DNA from: Lasiodiplodia sp. COLG20
Lineage: Eukaryota > Ascomycota > Dothideomycetes > Botryosphaeriales > Botryosphaeriaceae
Length of the DNA stretch: 64,000 bases
Reading direction: 5' to 3'
Assembly (NCBI GenBank): GCA_009801085.1
Contig: VNWV01000002.1
Coordinates: 1,860,001-1,924,000, forward strand
Each line of letters begins with the position of its first letter. Positions within the stretch are counted from its first letter, which is position 1. The position numbers were made by a program, and so were the translations under genes. Below, piece by piece: positions 9,512 through 20,297 of the stretch. The notes under the pieces were generated by a model. That model saw only the letters and a program-made list of their open reading frames with translations. It was not told the DNA's origin and searched no databases.

Positions 9512-10576
9512 ATGGGGAGCTTCTTGGAAGGGGATCAAAATGTCCATGTGCTCGGCTTGGGAAGCATTGGGACATTTGCAGCATTCTGCCTGGCAGATAT
9601 TCCTCGTACACCTCGCATCACCCTCTTATTACACAAGCCTTCGCTTTATGAGTGTTTCGTCAAAAACAAGGGCAGGATCTCCATGCGTACCACGGAACAA
9701 AAGCTAGAGGAGCGTAGCGGCTACAACGCCGAAGTCTTGAAGAACGGCGCCTGGATCCGCCCAACTGCGGAAGGGAGCAGCGAGACGTTCGATGGCGAGG
9801 GCTGGCAGGCAGCAGATGAACCCATTCAGAACCTCATCGTCGCCACGAAAACCATTCACACCGTTCAAGCTCTGCGACCCCTACAGCATCGGTTGACTGC
9901 TGAATCCAGCATTCTATTTTTGCAAAATGGCATGGGCATGGTCGAGGAGGTCAATGAGAAATTGTTCACGGACGAAAAAACGAGACCGCAGCTTTTCCTC
10001 GGCGTCATCACCCACGGCGTCGGTATGGAGTCGCCGTTCAACATTGTCCACACTGGCTTTGCTGCAACGTCAATTGGCCCGGCATCCCCAGACATGGATG
10101 CCTCTAAGAACTATCTCCTCGGCGCTCTTCCGACAAGCCGTCTCCTCAACGCCACCGCCTATTCTTTCGAGGGCATTCTGCAGATGCAGCTGATCAAACT
10201 GGCCAACAATTCCATCTGTAACCCATTCTGCGCGCTCAACGATGCAAAAATGGGTATTCTGCTGGAAGAACGCTGCCGAGATCTGATACGAGATCACTTT
10301 ACTGAGTGTTCGAAGATTGTCTGTGCTATGCCCGAGGTTCAGGGCGTGGAAGGAGTCAAGGAACGATTCTCGGCCGAAAACCTCGAGACGGCCATGAATG
10401 GCATTTGGTACAACAATCGCGAGTCGACCTGCTCCATGGTATGGGATGTGCGTGCTGGACGGGAAACGGAGATCAGGTTCATCAACGGATACTGGCTGCG
10501 TAGGGGAAGAGAGCTGGGCATCGAGACTCCGGTCAATTCGATGCACTACCGGCAGATCCTGGAGAAACATCCATGA
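9512..10576 (+). CDS. 2-dehydropantoate 2-reductase-like protein (ApbA/PanE family)
   Basis: A single-exon frame of 354 residues. The N-terminal Rossmann motif GLGSIG occupies residues 15-20 (VHVLGLGSIGTFAAF). Conserved family segments follow in order: NLIVATKTI, SILFLQNGMG, GVITHGV, the helical domain with LIKLANNSICNPFCAL (catalytic lysine region) and EIRFINGYWLRRGRELGIETPVN near the C terminus. PanE reduces ketopantoate to pantoate with NADPH in pantothenate synthesis. Fungal genomes carry several paralogues of unproven substrate, some in specialised-metabolite clusters, so the exact reaction is not certain. Adjacency to the aminotransferase, whose keto product 2-oxoisovalerate is the precursor of ketopantoate, is suggestive. 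Confidence 0.85.
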   Translation: MGSFLEGDQNVHVLGLGSIGTFAAFCLADIPRTPRITLLLHKPSLYECFVKNKGRISMRTTEQKLEERSGYNAEVLKNGAWIRPTAEGSSETFDGEGWQAADEPIQNLIVATKTIHTVQALRPLQHRLTAESSILFLQNGMGMVEEVNEKLFTDEKTRPQLFLGVITHGVGMESPFNIVHTGFAATSIGPASPDMDASKNYLLGALPTSRLLNATAYSFEGILQMQLIKLANNSICNPFCALNDAKMGILLEERCRDLIRDHFTECSKIVCAMPEVQGVEGVKERFSAENLETAMNGIWYNNRESTCSMVWDVRAGRETEIRFINGYWLRRGRELGIETPVNSMHYRQILEKHP

Positions 10577-11666
10577 ATCCGAACTACTTCCGCTCTAGGA
10601 ACTACAGTTCAATTAAATTTGTTTGTGTACGATCTCACAAGAACACGTCGCGCTTTAGGGTCTGCTTCAGGATGAAAAAGGATGATCTGGGATAACCGGG
10701 GTTGAAATGAGGCATGGAAGTTGAGGCGAAGGCGAATGATACAGTGCTAGGTACCTACGCTGTCGGAAGCGGGGAGACGGACCTCCGGCGCTCCGTGAAC
10801 TCCGACGGCGGCTTGTGCCTATTAGTTTATCTTTAAATGTGATTTATACCTTCTTGTGCCATTGTAGTCACCGGTGCATCGACGTACTACACAAAACTTA
10901 TCATTTTAATCCGTTTGAGTAATGAAGACAATCTTAAGAGTGTATTGTGCGGGCTCTGCCGATATTTGAATTCGAGAGTTCTCGCGTCGCGTCTCTTATT
11001 AGTAGGTACTAATGAAGATCTTATGATTCAGCCCCATACAGGGGTGCTGAACCTCCCCCTACAGCCGCACGCGATCGAGCGACGGGGATGTCATTCCTTG
11101 TTGCGAAACTCAACAAGCGCGGGGCCAGCGCCGGACCAACAGCGTTTGACCAGCGCATACGCGCATGCTGCACACAGTCTGAACAGGAAGGTTGAGTACG
11201 AGCGTCAATGAGAGAGGCTTAGCAAATACAGACGCCATGAAACGAAAGAAAATGCCAACCAGCGTGAATTCGAGAAAGCATGTTCATAAGTGTTGCCTTA
11301 GGGCGAAACTCAAAGTCCCAATTAATAGTAGTCCGTTGGCTGCCTGCCTTCTCTCGCTGATATAAAAGAGTACCCCAGCAGCGAGAGAGAGGAGGAAACA
11401 GCGGGTAGGACTCTACAAAGTTTGCTGGTAATTCCCTGCTATCCATCCAGCACCCACCACGTTATTCTCTGAAGAAGCCCCGCGACCCCTGGTATCTGTC
11501 TTTTTTTCGGTTTGCCTTTAGAAAAACAAAAAGTCAGAAACCACCACGTGCACATGCACACTCCGGAAACCCAACCCACAATACTCATCCATCATTGCTT
11601 ATTCTGAGACGATGCCGAGTTCGCTAGCTAGGGCGCTGAGAAGATTACACTGCCATCTCGCTACAT
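10577..11666. other. Intergenic, 1.1 kb
   Basis: No supported gene. A plus-strand TATAAAAG lies at 11361-11368 but no matching coding frame follows, since the next locus is the 3' end of TPD3 on the minus strand. The stretch holds the 3' regions of two convergent genes. Confidence 0.55.
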
Positions 11667-13969
11667 CTAGGGCTCCGTGTGCATAGCATCCGTGAAGCTA
11701 TTCGCCGCAGTCGTGGCAAAGTACCGCACGTCGACGTCGTCATCCTGCTGCAGCTTCTCCAGGTTGGGCAGGATCGAGTTCTGAATGAGGTCGAGTCCGC
11801 GTTGCGAGCCCTCGGGCGACGTGCCCGCCTTCTCGATCTCGACAATCGTACCCGTCTCCGGCAGACGCTTAAGCACATTGATGAGAACCTCGTACGACTT
11901 GGCCACGTTGAAGCGGATGTTGGGAATGCGGTCATCGACAAGCTTCTCCATCATGGGCAAGATAGAGGCCTCGATGACGTTCAGACTTAATGCGGGCGCG
12001 AGCGTCTACATCCTTGTATTAGAATACTGCCATGCACCCAAAGCAGCCGAGGGAACTTACGGAGATGGCGAAGCAGGTCGTCATGCGGTAGAGATAGTTC
12101 GGGTGAGCACCCATGGCCATAACCTTAGGCACAATAGCCTCGTTCGCCCAATCGACGCCAAAGACCTCGGTAAGCTTCTTAAGGTTCTGAGTCGAAGCCT
12201 CACGGATCGAGAAGACAGTGTCGCCGAGCCAGCTCATGCATAGGCTGCTAAGCTTCTCATCGAAGAACTTCACGCCGAGCTGGCTAGCAAGGAGAGGCAC
12301 GTATTCGATGATGGCAAGGCGCACACGCCACTGCTTGTCTTCTGCCAGCTGAACAATAGCGGGGAGAAGGGATTGAGAAAGAAGTTCGATGCCGATGACT
12401 AATGGCACCACTGTTAGGAATCGCAGGCATGCTCTCATTGCGTGGGAATTTCTCGGAGAACTCACCATCGTTGACTTGCTCAAGCTTCGAGATGATGTTA
12501 AGACGGACGTCGGGGAACTCGTCCTTCAGCATCTGGAGGAACATCGGAAGCAGGTGCGTAATGGTCCTATAGCGTTTCAGCGAGTGAGGATCAGGCAATT
12601 TCGTGGGCATGGTGCTTACTCGTCCTTGCCGAGAATGGGTGCAAGGCCGCTGATCTGGGTGCCCAGAGCAGCGCGAACGTGCTGAGACTGGTCGGAGACC
12701 AACTCCTCGATGTTCGGCATAACCTCCTGGAGAAGAGTCTCCTTGGGAAGGAGCCTGCAGAAGCCTGGTTTAAAATTAGCGCCGAACTTCAATCGTAGCC
12801 TGAGCAATTCATACCAGGGATCTGTCCGGCAATAGCACTCCGCACCTCTGCTTCGGTGTCCTTCACAAGCTTGACAAAAGCAGGAACAAGGTCCCTTGTG
12901 ATAAGCTCCTCCTCCACGGCCTTGGCAATCTGTAGCGCCAGTTGGTCAGCATTTGGCCGTCTTTTTGCTGGCACAAATTCGGTACCTTCTCAAAGCGGTC
13001 CGCGACCATGTATCTAACTCTCCAGCTCTTGTCCTCGAAGAGATGCCTCAGCGCCGTAAGCAGAACTCCATGGCTCGTCTGCTCCTCCTTGGGGACAACC
13101 TCCGCAATGGCAATCAAAACGTCGACGGTCAAGAGCCTGACGCTGTCCTGGTCATCGGTGGTCAAGCGCTGGAAAAGCGGAATCATGTCTTCGATAACCG
13201 TCTGAGGGGGCATGCCGGCCTTCACGAACTTCGCCAGGTTGTTCGCGGCTTGCCTCCTAACCATGGGAGTGTCATCGTGGACAAGCTTGCCAAAGTGCTG
13301 CCTGAGGCTCTCCTGCGCCTGGGCGGATGCTCTGGGGTAGGGCTCCACGTAGAGACCGGTGGCGGAGATCTTAGACGTAAACCAGTCGGCGGTGGAGAGG
13401 CGGATGGTGAGGGGCACAAAGTACTCCTCGACCTGCTGCGGGTTGAGCTCCTGGCAGACCTTGTTGAGCGATTCAACGGCCTGTTCCGGGTCAGCGCGCT
13501 GGCGAGTGGCAATTGGGGCAGCTGAGACAGACCTTCTCCCTAACCAAGGGCTCCTCAATGCCAGCCAAGTTCTCGAGCGGCGAGATGAGCACGTGGCCGT
13601 ACTCCGGGCCGCCGACGTACTCCACGAAGTTGCCAAGCTCTTCGCTCAGAGCGGTGAGGACCTCGTCCTCGTCCTCGACAGATTCTGCAGACGGTCATCA
13701 GCATGTGTGCGCGGGCCCCCGTTGGGAAGTCTTGCGACGCACCATCGAGGAAGGGTATCAACTCATCCCGCGTCCGCTCAGCTCCAAGGGCCAGGGCAAT
13801 GGTCGACAGGCGGCGGATCGCGTTCAGTCGCAGCAGGACGTCATCGTGCTGCAGATAAAGCATCAGCCTGGGGAGCGCGTGGGGCGGTGCGAAGAAGGCG
13901 CGGTACCTTTAGCTCGTCAATGAGGACGGCGATGGGGTATAGCTCGTCGGACTGGTTAGGTTGGTCCAT
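11667..13969 (-). CDS. tpd3: Protein phosphatase 2A scaffold subunit A (HEAT repeats)
   Basis: Nine exons join in frame to 617 residues: 13969-13907, 13848-13743, 13684-13533, 13480-12986, 12929-12815, 12764-12620, 12566-12466, 12398-12061 and 12005-11667. The protein begins [20 protein letters not shown] and is a near-continuous array of HEAT repeats, each with signatures such as [38 protein letters not shown] and [15 protein letters not shown]. It scaffolds the catalytic and B subunits of PP2A, acting in mitosis, septation and signalling. Length matches fungal orthologues (about 590-620). Intron 3 uses a weak GTCTGT donor. Divergent from FRS1, 556 bases apart. The last codons read DAMHTEP. 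Confidence 0.95.
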
Positions 13970-14525
13970 GGTGGAACACAGCGCGAGCGGGTCGGCGTCG
14001 GTAGGGAGCAGATGTGAGGGCGTGTGGTCGCGGATTCAGGACGGGGTGACGTCTGTTGTGCGGTGGTGCGCAGGGCGGTGGAAAGGGAGCGGGGAGGGCG
14101 GTGGCGGTCGGAGGAGGGTGTTGGAGCGATGAAAAGCGACCCGGCGTGTGTGTGGAGCCAGGCCTGGCTGTGTGGGAGGGGTGGTGGTTATGTTTGCGGC
14201 CGGTGTCTCTGGTCGAGTGTTGGTTGTTAGACAGACAAGGCGATTCGTGACGCACGGACACGGGCGCGGGGCGGAAGCTGTCGCGCATAGAGAAAATCCA
14301 CAGCGTGATGACTCTTCCGCCGTCAACGCCATAAACGCCCGCCGCCCGCCAGCAGACAGCAGAGCGCCCGTCCAGACTGCACGCACCGCTACATCGCCAA
14401 TTCAACCCTCCGCAAGCCCTCGTTTGCTGCTGCCCAAGCGCGCTTGCCAGCCGTGAGCCCGCGCACCTTCCTCACAACCACCCCACGTACACCAGAGCCC
14501 CACCGCGCGCCGCGATCGGGTCACG
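13970..14525. promoter_or_regulatory. Divergent promoter region TPD3 / FRS1
   Basis: 556 bases between two oppositely transcribed housekeeping genes. The side near TPD3 is G/purine-rich on the plus strand, that near FRS1 is C/pyrimidine-rich, as is common around fungal starts. No coding evidence. Confidence 0.5.
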
Positions 14526-16738
14526 ATGCCTACCATATCCGTGGATAAGGCTGAGCTCTTCAAGGCTCTCGGCAAGGAGTCAGTCAGCCCTACCCTGTCG
14601 TCCGCACCCGCCCAACTGCTGCAGCGAGCAACACATGGAACATACCGCAACCCGATGTCGGGCAGCGCTGGAGCAGCCTGTCGGCCATACCTGCGCGAGG
14701 ACGAGTGCTGAGGAAATGCAGGTACACCACCGAGGAGTTTGATGAGCTGTGCTTCGAGTTCGGTACGCTGGCATTGGTTGTCCTCTGCTCTGAGAACGCG
14801 AACTGACCATACCGCAGGCATTGAGCTCGATGAGGACGTAAGGCCAATCTTCCCAATCCACGCAAACACCGGCTGAACCGTACCAGACCACCAATTCGAA
14901 GCGTCCCATCGTCGATGGCGTTGAGGAGCCGCCGCAGCTGAAGATCGAGATTCCTGCGAACAGGCATGCGCTGCCCCATTTCGACACATGAGAGAGCTGC
15001 CGGCTAACAACCTGCAGATATGACATGCTGTGCTTCGAGGGCATCGCCCAGAACCTCAACATCTTCCTTGGCAGGCAAGCCGTTCCCAACTACAGATTAG
15101 TATCTCCCGCCGGCGGCGAGCTGCAGGTCATGAACGTGGACAAGGAGACGGCAAGGATAAGACCTCTCGTTTCGTGCGCCATTCTGCGCAACATCACGTT
15201 CACCAAGGACCGCTACGAGTCTTTCATCGCCCTCCAGGATAAGCTCCACCAGAACCTTGCGAGACAGAGGACGCTTGTCTCTATCGGAACGCACGATCTG
15301 GACACCATCCAGGGCCCCTTCAGTTACGAGGCACACGCTCCGGAGGACATCAAGTTCGTGCCGTTGAACCAGGAGAAGGAGATGAACGCGAAGGAATTGA
15401 TGGAGTTCTACGACAAGGACAAGCACCTTGGACGCTACCTGCACATCATTCGGGACTCGCCCGTCTACCCTGTCATCTACGACGCCAACCGCACCGTTCT
15501 TTCTCTGCCTCCCATCATCAACGGCAACCACTCGAAGATCACCGTGGACACCAAGAACGTCCTCATCGAGATCACTGCTCTCGACAAGACCAAGGTCGAG
15601 ATCGTGAACCACATCGTCTGTGCCATGTTCAGCATCTACTGCGATGAGCCTTACACCGTCGAGCCGGTCAAGGTCGTCTCTCCTCACAACGGCGAGACCC
15701 GCGAGTCGCCAGATCTCACTCCTCGCCAGATGCAGGCCGAAATCGACTACCTCAACCAAGTCTGCGGTCTGAACCTGACTCCCGAGGAGCAGTGCAAGCT
15801 GCTTCAGCGCATGTCGCTCCAGGCTACTCCGTCGAAGAGCTCGCCCAAGCACCTCGACGTCGCTGTTCCTGTCACTCGCGCCGATGTTCTACACCAGTGC
15901 GATATCATGGAGGATCTTGCCATCGGTTATGGCTTCAACAAGCTGCCTCGTGAATACCCTAACAAGAGCGCGGCTGTTGCAGCACCACTGAAGATCAACA
16001 AGCTTGCTGATATTGTGCGTTCGGAAGCCGCCATGGCCGGATGGTCGGAGGTCATGCCGCTCATCCTCTGCTCTCACGACGAGAACTTCGCGTGGTTGAA
16101 CCGCAAGGATGATGGCAACACCTGCGTCCGTCTGCAGAACCCCAAGACCCTGGAGTACCAGATTGTCCGCACTTCGCTGTTGCCCGGTCTTCTCAAGACG
16201 ATCCGTGAGAACAAGCACCATAGCGTGCCAATCAAGATTTTCGAGGTCAGCGATGTCGCCTTCAAGGATCTGTCGCTGGAGCGCAAGAGCCGCAACGAGC
16301 GCCACTTCGCCGCCGCCTGGTACGGCAAGACCTCCGGTTTCGAAGTCGTCCACGGTCTGCTTGACCGTGTCATGCTGATGCTCCGGAGCGCCTTCATCAC
16401 GCACGAGGACGCGCTCAAGAACGACAAGCTCGGGGGCTACTGGATTGAGGAGGTCGATGGTATGTTTATTGATTAACTTTGATCAGATTGCTCGAAACTA
16501 ACTGCATCGTCATCAGACCCGACCTTCTTCAAGGGCCACGCGGCAGCTATCAAGCTCCGCCTCAACGGCACTACCCACAACATTGGTGTCTTCGGTGTCC
16601 TGCACCCGACTGTGCTTAAGAATTATGAACTTCCGTAAGTTTCCCTGCCGTAAGCCCCATCAAATCTGGTCTTCCTAACAAGTCAAATCTAGCTTCCCCA
16701 CCACCGCGCTGGAGCTCAACCTCGAGATCTTCTTGTAG
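14526..16738 (+). CDS. frs1: Cytosolic phenylalanyl-tRNA synthetase beta subunit
   Basis: Seven exons: 14526-14578, 14722-14762, 14818-14837, 14887-14963, 15018-16459, 16517-16634 and 16693-16738, total 598 residues. The enzyme charges tRNA-Phe as an alpha2-beta2 tetramer. The start MPTISVDKAELFKALGKE and IEIPANRYDMLCFEG, the B3/B4 editing-domain region, the B5 domain (around TPRQMQAEIDYL to the MEDLAIGYGFNKL segment) and the C-terminal catalytic-like fold ending LELNLEIFL match the eukaryotic/archaeal PheT type. The four short 5' exons are supported by phase and protein continuity. The intron between exons 4 and 5 (14964-15017) begins GC rather than GT; no GT donor exists that keeps the IPANRYD motif, so I read it as a GC-AG intron with branch site GGCTAAC. 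Confidence 0.94.
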
Positions 16739-17325
16739 AGAAACGAAAATTGGACCAGAAGTACAATGTCTCAAATGTAAAACGAAAAATGAAAGACATG
16801 ACTGGTGGCGTGTAGATCCCTAAAAGCTTCTCCTTGGGATGGTTAGCGTCAGTGGCAGCATCACGATAGACAAAAAGAAAAGGCAGAGACAAAATGATGA
16901 AGAAACGTTCGAGAATATATGCGCTTCCGGAAATCGATGTGATTTACTGATCAGCTCGGACAAGAGACATGTCGACTAAATGCTAATCCCGAATGCCGAA
17001 CGGGATCAAGTTTTCGAAGTGGAGAGTAGACGTTTGAGACTAGCTCGTAGGCCGTGAAAACTGGAACTTTTCCCCCTTCCCATTCAGCAAACGCCGCCCA
17101 TCACTAAGAATGACCCTTTCAGGCTCCCCCCTTTTGTTGTAATGGCTCCAATACGCCGTGGTTCCGTTTGCCTGCCGATATTTCCCGTTCATTACCAGCC
17201 CTGAGAAGGGGAGGAAAAAGAAAAAAGAGAAACGCCTCCCAAGATGCACTTTCTGTACGAGGAAGAAAATAAGAAAGAATATAGCAAAAGACGTGAAGTA
17301 GTCGGCGTCCTTCCAACGGTTCGAC
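16739..17325. other. 3' intergenic region between convergent FRS1 and SPP1
   Basis: 587 bases holding two 3' ends that face each other. AT-rich with A-rich words around 16870-16900 and 17215-17235. No coding signal. Confidence 0.6.
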
Positions 17326-19752
17326 TTAGTCCAACACCTCCACCCACCCTTCCTTCTCTCCGTCCTCTGCAACGACAGCACCGTCACTACCCTGCGCCTT
17401 CCTCTCCTTGCGCAAGCCCACCAGAGCGCGGTGCCGAATCTCCCGCTCATCGGCCATCAGGTCCTGCAGCGCATTCTTGGCGACGCTGCTCTCGAAAGAG
17501 ACGTCGTACTGGGCAATCTTGACCCACTGCGTGTGACGTTGGCAGCGCTTCTTCAGGCAGACATCAGGCGGCGCCAGCAGGCTAGGGAGGAGCTCCTGCT
17601 TTCTGGCGTCCTCAACGCCACTGCCGTTTACTCCCGTTCCATTGACATGCGCGCCGTCTTCGGCGGCGTCTCGCATCTCGACGTCGTCCTTGTCCTGATC
17701 TTCCGGCTCGGCGTCGAGAGTGCCCTGCCGGTAGCAGGCCCTGCCTTTCGGCGTCGCGCGCCAAAGCGCGAACTCGCCTTCGCTCCAGTTAAGACGCGGG
17801 TCGTAACCACAGATGTCCTTGGGTTTGACACCTTCACGTTCCGCCACCATGTTCACCTGTTCCCGTACCATGGAGACGAAGCGCTCACGGTCTTTGAGAA
17901 GCTTGAGGCGCTTGGTTAAGTCTTCGGTCTCTTTCTCAATTTCGGCAACGCGAGCAGCATCAGGGCCAGACAATGGAGCTTCTTGGTTGAAGGTCGGTGA
18001 TGTCGGGGACGCAGTGGCAGGCGGACTAAGCATGCTGTTACCCAGATCCCTGAAATGATGGACATCTCGAGCTGAAAGTGTCAGCGCTTTAAGGTCGCGA
18101 GCAGATACGGTGCCACCACGCGGCCCAGATGGGCCATCTTCCTCTGTGTCCTCGCCGTCGAGGACACCGTCGGTATGATTTGTCTTTCGCCGCTCGCGTC
18201 TTGGCTTCTGAGAGTTCGAGGCTGTCCCAGCTTGACTGCGCAGATTTGCAGCGAGTGACTGAAAGAATAGCCTCCCGCACTCATCTGAGCAATACTTGCT
18301 TTGCTCGTCTCGCCTTGCTGGACGCCTGCACCCGTCGCGCCGGCACATGCGCTTCCATGTTGTGCGACCTTCGCCCGCCTCTGTACACCTCGGACAGAAA
18401 TACTTCTCGATCAGGTCACCGTCCGACTCTTTGACATTGACACACTTTCCGTGGTACCAGTCTTGGCAACTTCCATCGCAAGCAATCATCCACGTGTGGT
18501 TATCCCCCTTGCGACATATGCAGTATATTCCATCGTCCGAGCCCGATTCGTCGTCTTCTTCGTCGGCGGTTTGGTGCGGAGGCGGCGAGGAGTGTGGTGC
18601 TGGCGAGCTTCCGGCTACTGGAGTGCCAGTTGCAGACTTTTTAGACCCTTTCGTTTTCGCAGCTTTCGCAGAGGGCGTGGGAGATGGTCTACCTTGGTCG
18701 TCATCGACCTTTCGCTTCTTGTTGCCCGATCTTGGGCCGCTGCTACCCTTCTTCTTGACCTTGCTGTCGACGAGTCTTCGCTTCTTCGGCACAGTCGGGC
18801 CGGTGGGGGCGGGGTCCATCGTGAGCGTTGTCGATGGTGTTGCAGTGGAAGCCTCCCGGCTCACTCCGCGTAGCCCGTGTTCGTTCCTGGCGCTGGCGAC
18901 TGCCTTGAGAGTTTCTACTTCGAGAGTGTCACCGCCCTGCTCGGTCTTGAGTGCGGCTTGTGCGGGTGTGGGCTCCCGAGATGTCGCCGGTGGCTCGAGC
19001 TTGACTTGCGGAGTAGGTGAATGGGATGGTGCTTGGAAGACGGGTATATCGGCGGGGAAGCTTGATGGTGACGGGACTCTTATTTGAGCAGTTGTGGGCT
19101 CTTCGCGCACGTAATCCGGTTCGCGATTTTGTGCCATAGCATTTGGGGATTCCTCGCCGGCGCCAGACGAATCCACTTTTGGCGTGGAGACGATCTGCGA
19201 CGCGTCGTGTCCGTATGGATTGTCCTGAGGCTGTTGTGACTGGCTGCTCTGTCTTCTCTCGGGAATGCTTTCTAGAGTGTGGATGGGTGGGAGAATATGC
19301 GGGTTTGACGACATGGATATCAGCGATTGTCTCCGCTGTTCCTCGGGTGACTTCGATCGATGGTGATATTGCTCCAGCGATGGTGAGTGCTGTTCCGGAG
19401 CAGCATCAACCGACGGGGGCTCAACAGGGACAGCTAGAGAACCGTAACTACTTGTTCGGCGTGCTTCCGGGTGGTTCCCCGATTGGGACTCTTGTTCATC
19501 GTTTGCGGATTGGGGATATGTAGGAGCGTGTGCGAAGCTATTGCGTGGCGACGTATCGCTTTGCGCGAGGCCAGTCAGCGCGTCGGCTGCTTCATAGAGC
19601 GCGTTGGAAGCATTCTCGGGTTTGGATGTGTTCGCTGGCGCTGGCGCACCAGAAGTAGGAGCGGGCGGGGCTTGAGTCGCTTCCGAGGATTCGGGTTTCG
19701 GGCTTGAAGGTTCAGAGGCGGGATTCAACAGCGCGGAGAGTTTGAAGCTCAT
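17326..19752 (-). CDS. spp1: PHD-finger protein, Set1/COMPASS subunit Spp1 (CXXC1 homologue)
   Basis: A single exon of 808 residues from the ATG at 19752 (MSFKLSALLNPAS, a conserved fungal start). The same frame is open to an upstream ATG at 19983, but that extension is less likely to be translated. Residues 1 to about 400 are Ser/Pro/Glu-rich and disordered. A PHD finger begins near residue 405: IYCICRKGDNHTWMIACD, then WYHGKCV and FCPRC, followed by a second Cys-rich segment KRMCRRDGCRRPARR and KYCSDECG typical of Spp1 proteins. A C-terminal coiled-coil (EIEKETEDLTKRLKLLKDRE) and a further Cys/His segment (CLKKRCQRHTQW) follow. Spp1 reads H3K4me2/3 and stimulates H3K4 trimethylation by Set1. 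The protein is over twice the length of the yeast one, mainly through the N-terminal region. Confidence 0.92.
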   Translation of the reverse strand: MSFKLSALLNPASEPSSPKPESSEATQAPPAPTSGAPAPANTSKPENASNALYEAADALTGLAQSDTSPRNSFAHAPTYPQSANDEQESQSGNHPEARRTSSYGSLAVPVEPPSVDAAPEQHSPSLEQYHHRSKSPEEQRRQSLISMSSNPHILPPIHTLESIPERRQSSQSQQPQDNPYGHDASQIVSTPKVDSSGAGEESPNAMAQNREPDYVREEPTTAQIRVPSPSSFPADIPVFQAPSHSPTPQVKLEPPATSREPTPAQAALKTEQGGDTLEVETLKAVASARNEHGLRGVSREASTATPSTTLTMDPAPTGPTVPKKRRLVDSKVKKKGSSGPRSGNKKRKVDDDQGRPSPTPSAKAAKTKGSKKSATGTPVAGSSPAPHSSPPPHQTADEEDDESGSDDGIYCICRKGDNHTWMIACDGSCQDWYHGKCVNVKESDGDLIEKYFCPRCTEAGEGRTTWKRMCRRDGCRRPARRDEQSKYCSDECGRLFFQSLAANLRSQAGTASNSQKPRRERRKTNHTDGVLDGEDTEEDGPSGPRGGTVSARDLKALTLSARDVHHFRDLGNSMLSPPATASPTSPTFNQEAPLSGPDAARVAEIEKETEDLTKRLKLLKDRERFVSMVREQVNMVAEREGVKPKDICGYDPRLNWSEGEFALWRATPKGRACYRQGTLDAEPEDQDKDDVEMRDAAEDGAHVNGTGVNGSGVEDARKQELLPSLLAPPDVCLKKRCQRHTQWVKIAQYDVSFESSVAKNALQDLMADEREIRHRALVGLRKERKAQGSDGAVVAEDGEKEGWVEVLD

Positions 19753-20297
19753 GATTGCAGCGGCGCGCAGCAAGAGCAATGGCGACGCGTGTTTGATATT
19801 TGCGAGTAGCTTATACAGCTCGAGGGCGCATGGCGGGGTGCTCACGGTCACAGCTCTCGGGGAATCGGGAGCGCGTAATGGAGATGGCGAAGCGGAGAAC
19901 AGATGGGGACCGTCGAGAAGGCGCGGCGGGTTGGAGATGATCGGCGGCGAGTCAGTTCCGCGCGCTTTCCCCAGCCCTCGCAAACGGGTCTTGGCGCGAT
20001 TCCAAATACGTCATAACGCCGTACGCTTCTCTCATATGCTGTGGCACATCGACTTCACTACTGTATTCTAGCTGTACGCTAAGCAGTAAGATACCCCGCT
20101 CCGCTCGGATTGATTCCATCTGGGCCGGTGGTTACACGCAACGTCGATCTCTCAATACTTACTGGGTTCCATCGCTGGCTACTATCACTACATGTGCGAG
20201 GAGGTGATAATAACATTTCTCAGAAGAGTGCCTTTCCATGATTCCAAACGCCCTACGCCATCCATGCCGGACAAGAATTTGCTCCAGAGAAACCCAT
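19753..20297. other. Intergenic, SPP1 upstream / NSE3 3' region
   Basis: 545 bases. The first 230 remain open in the SPP1 frame but lack a conserved product and are probably 5' leader. The rest is the presumed 3' region of NSE3. Nothing else seen. Confidence 0.55.

Noticed and set aside
19753..19983. Longer N terminus for Spp1 from the methionine at 19983
   Set aside because: The conserved fungal start MSFKLSALLNP lies at 19752; the upstream part has leader-like composition.
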